Origin: an archaeon
GTDB lineage: Archaea; Asgardarchaeota; Hermodarchaeia; Hermodarchaeales; Hermodarchaeaceae
Direction: 5' to 3'
DNA length: 8,051 bases
NCBI GenBank assembly: GCA_016550415.1
Contig: JABXGU010000455.1
Location: 1 to 8,051, forward strand
Shown here: positions 1-5,661 of the stretch, piece after piece
Layout of the letters: each line of letters begins with the position of its first letter
Numbering within the stretch: position 1 is the stretch's first letter
Notes under the pieces: generated by a model
Told to the model about the DNA's origin: nothing
Seen by the model: only the letters and a program-made list of their open reading frames with translations
Database searches by the model: none
Made by a program: the position numbers and the translations under genes

Positions 1-1202
1 TAGATGGCGAAAATGACACTAACCAAAATGGCAAATCCGATTGTTATTATGATGGTTTCAAGTGGGAGGTGGGGTACTAGAGTAAATGTAAATTCTTGAC
101 TTTGAAAGCCTGCCCCAAATTCCTCACCAAAACCGCCACCTGAGAAGAGACCGGGGAGGTATTGTCCCATAGCAAAGGCTAGAATCCATCCGAAAATGAT
201 TCCGAAAACTCCACCTAGAAAACCAAGGAGGGCAGCTTCTGATAGAAATTGTCCAAGGATTGTGCGGCTCTTTGCACCCAGTGCCTTCATTATCCCTATT
301 TCTCGAGTTCGCTCCATGACTGTTACTAGCATGATGTTCAAAATTGCGATACCTGCCACGAGCAGGGCAATGGCGGCAATGGAGAGTAGGAAGACATTGA
401 TTAAAGTGAATATGTTCTGTATCATATCAATTATGGAACTGGGTACCAATACAAGGACTTGATCCTGATAGAAATCTCTGATTTCATCAGCTATATCACT
501 TGCTTGATCCGGGTCACTGATTTTTACTGTAATGGAGTCCATTGCATCTGTATCATAGAGGGTTTTGGTTGTGTTAAGGGGAACAAAGAAGGCTCGGTCA
601 AGAGGTGTTAGACCTGAAAACCCGGCTTCCTCAAGCACTCCACTCACTGTGAAGGTGACATTCTTTGAGGTGAAACCCATACCAGTACGTAATAGAAGCT
701 CTACTGTTATGTTCTCACCAGCTTGCGCAAATACAGTGGAGGTATAACCAAGGATTCCTGTATTGTTCTTTACAGGGTCTGGTATCTCGCCTTCAGCAAA
801 AGTCAATTTATGACTATATATTTCCAGGAACTCATCAAAATTGACACCTATCATATATGTGCTTAACGTGTCATTAGCATCATTGTAAAGTGTAACACTT
901 CGCTGCATCAGAGGCATAGCCGCTACCACTCCAGAAATATTTGCTATTTGTTCTGATTCGTTCTCCAGAAGATAACTCAGACCACTACCAAGTAATCCTC
1001 CACTGGGCATTACAGTGATAAGATCAGCATCAAGACCTTCAGTTAACTGACCGGTTATTTCTTCTTCAAAGCCTCCACTTAGTGAGGATATTGAGACCAT
1101 AGCCATAATACCAACAATAATGCCAAGTGTAGTCAAACCTGTACGCAATTTGCGGCGGCTCATATTTGTCCAAGCTAGACCCAGAATGCTACGCGCCTTC
1201 AC
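1..1202 (-). CDS. MacB/FtsX-type ABC transporter permease, C-terminus cut by window edge
   Basis: Inner-membrane permease of a MacB-type (ABC3) exporter, which couples ATP hydrolysis at the partner ATPase to movement of a large extracytoplasmic domain. I translated 400 codons from a GTG start at 1202-1200; the frame is still open at base 1, so roughly the last 20-30 residues are missing. Visible parts are TM1 (about residues 22-41), an extracytoplasmic domain of about 220 residues (42-262), TM2 (about 265-292), the conserved cytoplasmic motif ERTREIGIMKALGAK (297-311), TM3 (about 320-346), a Gly-rich loop (350-368), and the start of TM4 (381-400). The GTG start is supported by GGAGGAGGG at 1211-1219, inside the end of the ATPase gene, and lies only 2 nt after that gene's stop, so the two are surely co-transcribed. 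Substrate cannot be told: lipoprotein, peptide, drug and metal exporters share this layout. No membrane-fusion partner is visible. Confidence 0.93.
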   Translation of the reverse strand, partial: MKARSILGLAWTNMSRRKLRTGLTTLGIIVGIMAMVSISSLSGGFEEEITGQLTEGLDADLITVMPSGGLLGSGLSYLLENESEQIANISGVVAAMPLMQRSVTLYNDANDTLSTYMIGVNFDEFLEIYSHKLTFAEGEIPDPVKNNTGILGYTSTVFAQAGENITVELLLRTGMGFTSKNVTFTVSGVLEEAGFSGLTPLDRAFFVPLNTTKTLYDTDAMDSITVKISDPDQASDIADEIRDFYQDQVLVLVPSSIIDMIQNIFTLINVFLLSIAAIALLVAGIAILNIMLVTVMERTREIGIMKALGAKSRTILGQFLSEAALLGFLGGVFGIIFGWILAFAMGQYLPGLFSGGGFGEEFGAGFQSQEFTFTLVPHLPLETIIITIGFAILVSVIFAI

Positions 1203-1204
1203 AG

Positions 1205-1966
1205 TTATTGCCCTCCTCCACCAATTTTTCGTTCCCTGACGAATCGTCCATCCTGCATTTCGAATACACGATCCGCCACTGTAGTCAAACGTTCATCATG
1301 TCCTACAACGATGAAGGTTCGTTTCTGGGTCTTATTCACTTGCTGCATTAACTGAATAATTTCCACTCCAGTTGTAGTATCTAGATTTCCAGTTGGCTCA
1401 TCAGCTAGCACAATTTTAGGATTATTCGCTAAAGCCCGAGCGATGGCCACACGCTGCTGCTCACCCCCACTCAATTCAGCAGGACGATGATCCATTCGCT
1501 GCGTTAATCCCACCAATTCAAGAAGTTCTGAGCTACGCGCATGCATACTACCTTTAGACTTATCAGCAAAACGTAACGGTAATTCAACATTTGCCATTGC
1601 AGTCAATTGGGGCATAAGATTGAAAAATTGAAAAACAAAGCCCACTTTATTCAAACGAACCTCTGCAAGCTGATTATCACTAAGCTGTGATAAATCCTGA
1701 CCATCTACAAAGACGAGACCTTGAGTGGGGCGGTCAAGACCACCTAGTAAATGGAGTAGTGTAGATTTTCCGCTTCCAGAAACACCAAGAATAACAATGA
1801 ATTCTCCTTCCCGTACTTGGAGGTCTACACCAGCAAGTGCGTGAACCCTTGTCTCTCCCATCACATAGATACGATGAAGGTCTCGCGCATCAACTAAGAA
1901 TTCGCTGGTTTCCGCTGTTTTTTCCAAAGGAAGTGCAGGGAAGAAATCATAGATTTCGTCGCTCAT
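1205..1966 (-). CDS. MacB/LolD-type ABC transporter ATP-binding protein
   Basis: Cytoplasmic ATPase that dimerises and drives the adjacent permease. The 253 residues contain a probable A-loop Tyr34, Walker [10 protein letters not shown] (61-69), Q-loop Gln113 in [10 protein letters not shown], signature LSGGEQQ (165-171), Walker B IVLADE with catalytic Glu190, D-loop NLD (194-196) and H-loop His223 in [26 protein letters not shown] and ADEPTGNLD are typical of the MacB/LolD/FtsE group. The frame extends upstream to a TTG at 2017-2015, but I prefer the ATG at 1966-1964. That gives a normal family length, and a TATA box at 2026-2033 would place the transcript start near 2004, downstream of the TTG. 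No strong SD precedes the ATG. The N-terminal 24 residues before the first strand are an acidic extension slightly longer than usual. The stop is followed after 2 nt by the permease start. Confidence 0.95.
   Translation of the reverse strand: MSDEIYDFFPALPLEKTAETSEFLVDARDLHRIYVMGETRVHALAGVDLQVREGEFIVILGVSGSGKSTLLHLLGGLDRPTQGLVFVDGQDLSQLSDNQLAEVRLNKVGFVFQFFNLMPQLTAMANVELPLRFADKSKGSMHARSSELLELVGLTQRMDHRPAELSGGEQQRVAIARALANNPKIVLADEPTGNLDTTTGVEIIQLMQQVNKTQKRTFIVVGHDERLTTVADRVFEMQDGRFVRERKIGGGGQ
1211..1219 (-). promoter_or_regulatory. Shine-Dalgarno site for the permease
   Basis: GGAGGAGGG on the minus strand, coding for the terminal Gly residues of the ATPase, sits 8 nt before the permease GTG at 1202. 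It decides that start and indicates coupled translation. Confidence 0.8.
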
Positions 1967-2025
1967 CTCACTACATCCAAAAGTGCGGCTAAAGAATAGT
2001 ATTAGGCTGTCATTCAAAACTCGGG

Positions 2026-2033
2026 TTTAAAAA
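2026..2033 (-). promoter_or_regulatory. Putative archaeal TATA box of the ABC cassette
   Basis: TTTTTAAA on the minus strand. With the usual archaeal spacing of about 25 nt, transcription would begin near 2004, leaving a leader of about 38 nt before the ATG at 1966. No clear purine-rich BRE is seen upstream, so this is a moderate call. Confidence 0.45.
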
Positions 2034-2053
2034 GATACGGTAACTCCCATCTT

Positions 2054-2067
2054 AGGCTCGTGAGCCT
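2054..2067. promoter_or_regulatory. 14-bp palindrome upstream of the ABC promoter, candidate operator
   Basis: AGGCTC-GT-GAGCCT: two perfect 6-bp arms with a 2-nt centre, about 20 nt upstream of the TATA box at 2026-2033. It is GC-rich against an AT-rich spacer. It could bind a dimeric regulator of the exporter. Alternatively it is a 5-bp hairpin in the 3' region of the gene ending at 2125, but no T-run follows it on the minus strand, which argues against a terminator. Confidence 0.4.
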
Positions 2068-2076
2068 CAACAAATC

Positions 2077-2103
2077 AAGAAAATACACTATGAGAAAATG
2101 AAA
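2077..2103 (-). terminator. T-rich stretch, possible archaeal terminator of the small minus-strand gene
   Basis: Read on the minus strand, the region 20-50 nt after the stop at 2125 contains two TTTT runs (TCATTTTCTC and GTATTTTCTT) without a hairpin. Archaeal RNA polymerase commonly stops at such T-runs. The call rests on composition only. Confidence 0.3.
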
Positions 2104-2124
2104 GACCTCACTCATTAGTCTCAT

Positions 2125-2373
2125 TCAATCTTCAGTGAATAATGGAAGAATGGGCGTCACAACGAAATCCACATAGTCCAAGAAAGGTTCTAGACCTTTC
2201 TGGATAGTTTCCGCACTATCAACCTCAAGGACAAAGAAGCCTCGTGAAGAAGCCGCACAATAATGTGCAGGAAACGGAACCTTCCAATCCTTTGGCTGTT
2301 TCCACTTCTCAAGTAATTTGGTCACCGTTTGAAGATGTTCTGGGTCACGATACCATTCAATTAAAAACTTCAT
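2125..2373 (-). CDS. Small DUF3303-like protein, probable ferredoxin-like (dimeric alpha-beta barrel) fold
   Basis: An 82-residue soluble protein. The start MKFLIEWYRD is a beta strand like that of DUF3303 and other dimeric alpha/beta-barrel proteins. An amphipathic helix follows (about 13-25), then a strand with RGFFVLEVDSAE (about 45-56), a second helix around the ETIQKGLEPF segment, and a final strand YVDFVVTPILPL, which matches the DUF3303 closing pattern (D-lVeFeivPv). The function of that family is unknown; some relatives in the fold bind small ligands. The frame runs upstream to an ATG at 2400, but the ATG at 2373-2371 is preceded at 7 nt by a near-perfect SD, GGAGGTGA, so I take the shorter form. 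No clear TATA box was found in the divergent spacer. The gene is separated from the ABC cassette by 158 nt and is probably a separate transcript. Family assignment comes from pattern memory, not a search. Confidence 0.8.
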   Translation of the reverse strand: MKFLIEWYRDPEHLQTVTKLLEKWKQPKDWKVPFPAHYCAASSRGFFVLEVDSAETIQKGLEPFLDYVDFVVTPILPLFTED

Positions 2374-2380
2374 AGACTTT

Positions 2381-2388
2381 TCACCTCC
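2381..2388 (-). promoter_or_regulatory. Shine-Dalgarno site GGAGGTGA
   Basis: Near-perfect complement to the 16S rRNA tail, 7 nt before the ATG at 2373. It fixes the start of the DUF3303-like gene and rules out the upstream ATG at 2400. Confidence 0.85.
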
Positions 2389-2463
2389 TTGCCAGCCCAT
2401 GGGAGAATCATCAATCTACATCGTATGCTACTATTCTCATCACTAAAGACAATTACTGTAAGA

Positions 2464-2526
2464 AAACATGGTCACACTCCTCCCTCTCAGGCTTCGCAGA
2501 GAACTTAAAATATTCCAACCATGTTT
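2464..2526. repeat. 9-bp inverted repeat bracketing the GNAT promoter
   Basis: AAACATGGT at 2464-2472 and its exact reverse complement ACCATGTTT at 2518-2526, 45 nt apart. The TATA box at 2505-2512 lies between them, and the right arm falls between that box and the expected transcript start. The spacer serves two divergent genes, so paired regulator binding is possible, but no regulator is known. Confidence 0.4.
2505..2512 (+). promoter_or_regulatory. Putative TATA box of the GNAT operon
   Basis: TTAAAATA in the segment GAACTTAAAATATTCC. It predicts a transcript start near 2535 and a leader of about 20 nt before the ATG at 2556. Confidence 0.5.
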
Positions 2527-2555
2527 CCTCGTTTAGATAATGGGAAGCGATTATA

Positions 2556-3047
2556 ATGCAAGTGAGAAAAGCCACAGCATCAGATAAGCAAAGCCTTCTA
2601 CAATTACGCACATCATTACAAGAACATGTAGAGGAATCAAATGATGGAATTTGGAAGATAACAGAAATGGGAATGCAAAAACTTGAACAAGATGTCGACC
2701 AAATGCTTTCCAATACAGAGGGTCTTGTTCTTATCGCTGAGAAAGATAGAAACATCATGGGGTTTGCCTATGGCCAAGTAGTTCAAAGAGCTGACTATAC
2801 TCCTAAGAGAGTTGGTTTCATCAATATGATCTTCATACAGGAGAACCATAGACGACAGGGAATAGGCACAAAGCTAGTACAAAGATTATGTCAGCTATTC
2901 AAATCTAAGGCTGCAGAGCACATCTCTCTTCGCTATGTAGTCGGGAACAAGGAGGGTCAAGCATTCTGGGAACAACTTGGGTTCAAACCAATAATCCATA
3001 CAGCAAAGATTAACTTAGAGCAACTTGAAGAAAGATTACTAAAGTAA
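2556..3047 (+). CDS. GNAT-family N-acetyltransferase
   Basis: A 163-residue acetyl-CoA-dependent N-acyltransferase; substrate unknown. The GNAT fold is visible in order: N-terminal strand QVRKATASDKQ (2-12), helical region to about 50, strands GLVLIAEKDRNIMGFAYGQV (56-75), then motif A with strand GFINMIFI and the pyrophosphate-binding loop NHRRQGIGTKLV (97-108), and motif B NKEGQAFWEQLGF (131-143), whose FWEQLGF end is the usual closing element. Length is typical of a single-domain GNAT. The ATG at 2556 is the only good start: an in-frame TAA lies at 2538-2540. Upstream GGGAAG at 2542-2547 is a weak SD. The stop overlaps the ATG of the next gene by one base (TAATG), so the pair is one operon with coupled translation. 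General class is secure; whether the target is a protein, amine or antibiotic cannot be judged. Confidence 0.93.
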   Translation: MQVRKATASDKQSLLQLRTSLQEHVEESNDGIWKITEMGMQKLEQDVDQMLSNTEGLVLIAEKDRNIMGFAYGQVVQRADYTPKRVGFINMIFIQENHRRQGIGTKLVQRLCQLFKSKAAEHISLRYVVGNKEGQAFWEQLGFKPIIHTAKINLEQLEERLLK

Positions 3048-3289
3048 TGATTCAATTGATTCCAGGGAGTGCAAAAGATATGGAGCGTCTTCGTAAAATT
3101 CGCTGCTCTCACGAGGAAGGCGATGTTTTGTACGTTTATGTTGGTGACAATCCTGAAAACGAGATAGAAGGACTCGTTCTCAAATGTAGCAAATGTGGGG
3201 CAATGATAGGTCATCACTTTTTCGTAAAACCTAGAAAAGGCGCGAAGCTCTTCAATGAAAAGGGACAATGGGTTGGAAGATACAAATAG
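3047..3289 (+). CDS. Small protein with possible Cys/His zinc site, coupled to GNAT
   Basis: An 80-residue protein I do not recognise as a named family. Visible features are Cys20-x-His22 in RCSHEEGD, a strand-rich middle VLYVYVGD (27-34), and KCSKCGAMIGHH, which supplies Cys47, Cys50 and His56/His57. Cys20 or His22 with Cys47/Cys50 could complete a zinc ribbon. A basic C-terminus follows (KPRKGAKLF and beyond). The ATG at 3047 overlaps the GNAT stop (TAATG), which favours coupling. A second start, the ATG at 3080 (residue 12), has a better SD, GGGAGTG at 3065-3071, and would give 69 residues while keeping all the putative ligands, so the N-terminus is uncertain. The gene probably belongs to the GNAT operon. 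It could be a partner or substrate-binding accessory of the acetyltransferase, but that is inference from position only. Confidence 0.75.
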   Translation: MIQLIPGSAKDMERLRKIRCSHEEGDVLYVYVGDNPENEIEGLVLKCSKCGAMIGHHFFVKPRKGAKLFNEKGQWVGRYK

Positions 3290-3327
3290 AAAGTCGTTAG
3301 CGAGCAAGATAAACCTAAGAGATCTGC

Positions 3328-3332
3328 TTTTT
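3328..3332 (+). terminator. T5 run, candidate terminator of the GNAT operon
   Basis: CTTTTTAT about 39 nt after the stop at 3289, at the junction with the convergent ICMT-like gene whose stop codon it touches. Oligo-T without a hairpin is the common archaeal signal; the run is short. Confidence 0.3.
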
Positions 3333-4017
3333 ATCCATCACTTTCATTAGATGGCTCAACTTCTTGTGATTCCGGAGCGCGTTTTTCTTTTACCTTATAT
3401 AGGATTCGGGGAAATATCCGTCCAGTCCGTTGCATATAATTCTGATACTCCTCTCCAAAATGGTCTAGCATCATCCTCTCTTCACTCGGAATCAGCAAAG
3501 TATACATAAACGCCACAAAAATAGCGAAAAAGATAAACAACAAAAAATTTGCCGAAATCAAACCCATACCCATCATAAAGATGAAAAAAACAGAGTACAT
3601 GGGATGCCGGACTCGACTATAAGGTCCCTCCATACAAAGTTCGTGCTTACCTTTAATCTCCAGAGTACGACTCCAGTGTCTTCCCAATATATGATGAACC
3701 CACCAAAGTAATGGCAAACTGATGCTGGCTATCCCTACACCAAGCCATCGCATACAATCAGGCAAGAGAACTTGGAACAACATCATCCATGGCAATCCTG
3801 CAACGTAGAAAATACTAGTAACAATGAACAAGAGTATATCAGCCGACAATACAACCAATGCACCCTTTTCGGATCTTGTCATATTGGCCCAACGTTGTTC
3901 ACCTTCTCCCCTGTTTTTCTGCTCTCTCTTCCCCTTCCGACCATAACCAATCCGAATGGCAGCAAGTATAACCCATAGTACTATAAACAGGATACGAAAG
4001 AGAAGCTCATCGCTCAA
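3331..4017 (-). CDS. Isoprenylcysteine carboxyl methyltransferase (ICMT) family membrane protein
   Basis: A 228-residue integral-membrane protein of the ICMT/PEMT-like superfamily. Eukaryotic members methylate the carboxyl of prenylated C-terminal cysteines using SAM; prokaryotic homologues have mostly unknown substrates. Hydrophobic segments lie near 5-24, 54-73, 90-108, and a pair at 143-176. The diagnostic SAM-binding part is present: GPYSRVRHPMY (131-141), then EER (179-181), and GEEYQNYMQRTGRIFP (188-203). A hydrophilic acidic tail ends the protein (from about 209). The start is TTG at 4017-4015, supported by AAGGTGG at 4024-4030 with 6-nt spacing and by the need for the first TM segment. 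The next ATG (residue 46) would delete that segment. The gene stands alone: it converges on the GNAT pair and diverges from the DNA methyltransferase. Family is sure; true isoprenylcysteine activity is not shown. Confidence 0.9.
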   Translation of the reverse strand: MSDELLFRILFIVLWVILAAIRIGYGRKGKREQKNRGEGEQRWANMTRSEKGALVVLSADILLFIVTSIFYVAGLPWMMLFQVLLPDCMRWLGVGIASISLPLLWWVHHILGRHWSRTLEIKGKHELCMEGPYSRVRHPMYSVFFIFMMGMGLISANFLLFIFFAIFVAFMYTLLIPSEERMMLDHFGEEYQNYMQRTGRIFPRILYKVKEKRAPESQEVEPSNESDG

Positions 4018-4023
4018 AGTATT

Positions 4024-4030
4024 CCACCTT
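4024..4030 (-). promoter_or_regulatory. Shine-Dalgarno site supporting a TTG start
   Basis: AAGGTGG on the minus strand, 6 nt before the TTG at 4017. It supports the TTG as the real start of the ICMT-like gene. Confidence 0.7.
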
Positions 4031-4032
4031 CA

Positions 4033-4078
4033 ACATTCTCTGGTATACAATAATACCTAGCTAGATTGTTGGGAATGT
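4033..4078. repeat. Nested inverted repeats in the ICMT/methyltransferase divergent spacer
   Basis: Outer arms ACATTCTC (4033-4040) and GGGAATGT (4071-4078) pair over 8 positions with one G-T. Inside are GGTAT (4042-4046) and ATACC (4053-4057), then a self-complementary CTAGCTAG (4057-4064). Much of this would lie in or near the leader of the ICMT-like transcript. It could be an operator or a leader structure, or chance in AT-rich DNA. Confidence 0.25.
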
Positions 4079-4095
4079 CTATGCTTAATTCGTGA

Positions 4096-4105
4096 TATAT
4101 AATAT
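4096..4105 (+). promoter_or_regulatory. Putative TATA box of the DNA methyltransferase
   Basis: ATATATAATA. Expected transcript start is near 4126 and the leader about 37 nt to the ATG at 4163. The element is nearly symmetric. Reading leftward it lies about 80-90 nt from the ICMT start, which is far for that gene. Confidence 0.55.
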
Positions 4106-4121
4106 GCTGAAAAAATGGGTT

Positions 4122-4132
4122 GGATGACATCC
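4122..4132. promoter_or_regulatory. 11-bp palindrome GGATG-A-CATCC at the predicted transcript start
   Basis: Perfect 5-bp arms about one base, overlapping the position where the TATA box at 4096-4105 would start transcription. A protein bound here would block the methyltransferase promoter. Short palindromes of this size also occur by chance. Confidence 0.25.
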
Positions 4133-4162
4133 TGATTAGGTGATTTGAGGTTGAATGGATTG

Positions 4163-4987
4163 ATGGCTGATAAACGAAATCGAATATTTTCAATTGATTG
4201 TATTGAAGGAATGCAAACCATTCTAGAACCTGATAGTGTTGATGTTATTGTAACATCTCCACCCTACAATATCGGAGTCAAATATGAGAAATATGATGAT
4301 ACCATTTCACGAGAAGCGTACCTAGATTGGATGGAGAATTTCGCAAAAAATTGCCAAAATGTTTTGAAACAAGACGGATCATTTTTCTTAAACATTGGTC
4401 ACAAACCCACAGATCTATGGGTTCCTTGGGAGGTCGCATTTCGGCTAAGAAGGCAGTTCACCCTTCAGAATGTAATAATCTGGGTGAAATCTATTGCAAT
4501 ACAAAAAGAGGATGTGGGGCAATATCCTGGCATAACAAGTGATGTAGCCATAGGTCATTTCAAGCCAATAGGTGGAAAGCGATTCCTAAATGACTGCTTC
4601 GAATACATCTTTCATTTCACAAAAAAGGGAAATGCAAAACTTGACAGACTAGGCATAGGTGTTCCCTACCAAGACAAATCCAATATTGGAAGGTGGAAAT
4701 CAGCTACAAGAGACCTAAGATGTAGGGGGAACACATGGTTTATTCCATATGAGACCATCCAACGCAGGAGCAAAGAGCGACCCCACCCCGCTACCTTCCC
4801 TATCAAACTACCAATGATGTGCATCAAGCTACATGGAACAAAAAAAGGCAACCTTGTACTTGACCCTTTCATGGGCTTGGGAAGCACAGCAATAGCCTGC
4901 ATTCGACTTGGTGTTGATTACATTGGTTTCGAAATTGACGAATCCTATATCGCTGTAGCAAATCGACGAATTAAGCAGGAATCATAA
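4163..4987 (+). CDS. Site-specific DNA methyltransferase, beta type with SPPY motif (probable N4-cytosine)
   Basis: A 274-residue SAM-dependent DNA base methyltransferase. Catalytic motif IV TSPPYN (31-36) comes first. [11 protein letters not shown] (146-156) follows, then a variable region of about 50 residues, then HPATFP (208-213; motif X region) and SAM-binding motif [14 protein letters not shown] (233-245), with IGFEIDESY (254-262) after it. The order IV before I makes it a beta-class enzyme. An SPPY tetrapeptide is more typical of N4-cytosine enzymes, whereas adenine enzymes usually show DPPY or NPPY; this is suggestive, not proof. I chose the ATG at 4163. The frame extends to a TTG at 4145, but the ATG fits the TATA box, with GAGG at 4147-4150 as a distant SD. 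No restriction nuclease or specificity subunit is adjacent, so it looks like an orphan used for self-marking, regulation or repair strand choice. Recognition sequence unknown. Confidence 0.94.
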   Translation: MADKRNRIFSIDCIEGMQTILEPDSVDVIVTSPPYNIGVKYEKYDDTISREAYLDWMENFAKNCQNVLKQDGSFFLNIGHKPTDLWVPWEVAFRLRRQFTLQNVIIWVKSIAIQKEDVGQYPGITSDVAIGHFKPIGGKRFLNDCFEYIFHFTKKGNAKLDRLGIGVPYQDKSNIGRWKSATRDLRCRGNTWFIPYETIQRRSKERPHPATFPIKLPMMCIKLHGTKKGNLVLDPFMGLGSTAIACIRLGVDYIGFEIDESYIAVANRRIKQES

Positions 4988-5082
4988 TAGAATTCAACAT
5001 CTCTCAGATACAAGAGAAATAAGAAATTTGGATAAACTCGAATAAGAAACGAAGTACAAATTGAAGTCCTAAATGGATTGAA

Positions 5083-5090
5083 TTTTATAA
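5083..5090 (+). promoter_or_regulatory. Putative TATA box of the DinB-like gene
   Basis: TTTTATAA in the 155-nt spacer after the methyltransferase. Transcript start is expected near 5112, with a leader of about 30 nt. It suggests the DinB-like gene has its own promoter. The rest of the spacer holds only a weak 5-bp hairpin (TCTCT/AGAGA, 5000-5017). Confidence 0.5.
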
Positions 5091-5129
5091 CTGAATTATT
5101 TTTCATATTGTGAGTAAAGATGTTTGATT

Positions 5130-5134
5130 GGAGA
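5130..5134 (+). promoter_or_regulatory. Shine-Dalgarno site GGAGA deciding the DinB-like start
   Basis: GGAGA ends 8 nt before the ATG at 5143. A TTG at 5128 in the same frame overlaps this SD and is therefore unlikely to be the start. Confidence 0.7.
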
Positions 5135-5142
5135 AAATCATA

Positions 5143-5640
5143 ATGACTACAATTGTAGGTGTGCTTTTAGAGGTCTTTGAACGTGAAGCCCAACAAGCTC
5201 GAGTAGTGATTTCTACTATCGGCAAAATCCCCAAGGACTATAAACCAAAGGAGGGAATGAGGACTCTGTGGGAACTTGCCAATCATCTTGCGCAAATTCC
5301 CCTCCTCGACCCCAGTTTTTACGTAGGTGAAATAGCCAATGTTGAACAGGCACAAGCCAAAGAGAAGAAACTAAAGAGTGACGACTTGAAAGGATTGCTA
5401 GCAACGTTTGATAAGGGAATCAAAGAAGTGGGCAAACGCTTCAAAGGTATGACAGATGGGGAGTTCTTTGCTAAGACCCTCAAACCCTTCTATGAAAAAA
5501 GACCAAAGAAAAATTGGGCACACTACATGCCCGAATTCATAACCCATATTTCAATGCACAAGATGCAACTCTGGATGTACCTAAAGCTGGCTGGCGCAAA
5601 AGTGGACATGATGACCTACTACGGTGTTTCGCCAGAATAA
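5143..5640 (+). CDS. DinB/YfiT-fold putative metal-dependent protein
   Basis: A 165-residue protein of the DinB/YfiT four-helix-bundle superfamily, unrelated to DNA polymerase IV despite the name. The family's metal-binding histidine triad is visible: His48 in ELANHLAQIP and His135/His139 in THISMHKMQLW (HxxxH). Other expected parts are the helix-rich N-terminus MTTIVGVLLEVFEREAQQAR, a MRTLWELANHL helix carrying the first His, a linker helix (about 80-100), and a C-terminal helix MQLWMYLKLAGAKV. Bacterial members include thiol S-transferases (such as bacillithiol enzymes) and stress-induced proteins; the substrate here is unknown. Length is typical. The ATG at 5143 is chosen for its SD GGAGA. 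The gene follows the methyltransferase in the same direction after 155 nt but has its own TATA box. It ends 21 nt from the convergent ligase-like gene with no clear terminator between them. Confidence 0.88.
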   Translation: MTTIVGVLLEVFEREAQQARVVISTIGKIPKDYKPKEGMRTLWELANHLAQIPLLDPSFYVGEIANVEQAQAKEKKLKSDDLKGLLATFDKGIKEVGKRFKGMTDGEFFAKTLKPFYEKRPKKNWAHYMPEFITHISMHKMQLWMYLKLAGAKVDMMTYYGVSPE

Positions 5641-5661
5641 AAGCCAAATCACTTGATGAAT

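Noticed and set aside
196..747. Plus-strand open frames across the permease
   Set aside because: They lie antisense to a clear permease, show no family pattern, and result from the composition of the real gene.
1967..2017. Longer N-terminus of the ABC ATPase from a TTG
   Set aside because: It would start upstream of the transcript start implied by the TATA box, has no good SD, and adds residues unlike the family. The ATG at 1966 is preferred.
2374..2400. ATG at 2400 as start of the DUF3303-like gene
   Set aside because: The GGAGGTGA site lies inside this extension and points to the ATG at 2373; the extra residues MGWQGGEKS encode the SD itself.
2453..2849. Minus-strand open frames across the GNAT gene
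   Set aside because: Antisense shadows of the GNAT gene, with Cys/Ser/Ile-rich composition and no SD or domain.
4145..4162. TTG start for the DNA methyltransferase
   Set aside because: The ATG at 4163 gives a normal N-terminus just before the first strand; the TTG has no SD at a proper distance.
5128..5142. TTG start for the DinB-like gene
   Set aside because: The TTG overlaps the SD GGAGA; the ATG at 5143 has correct spacing.
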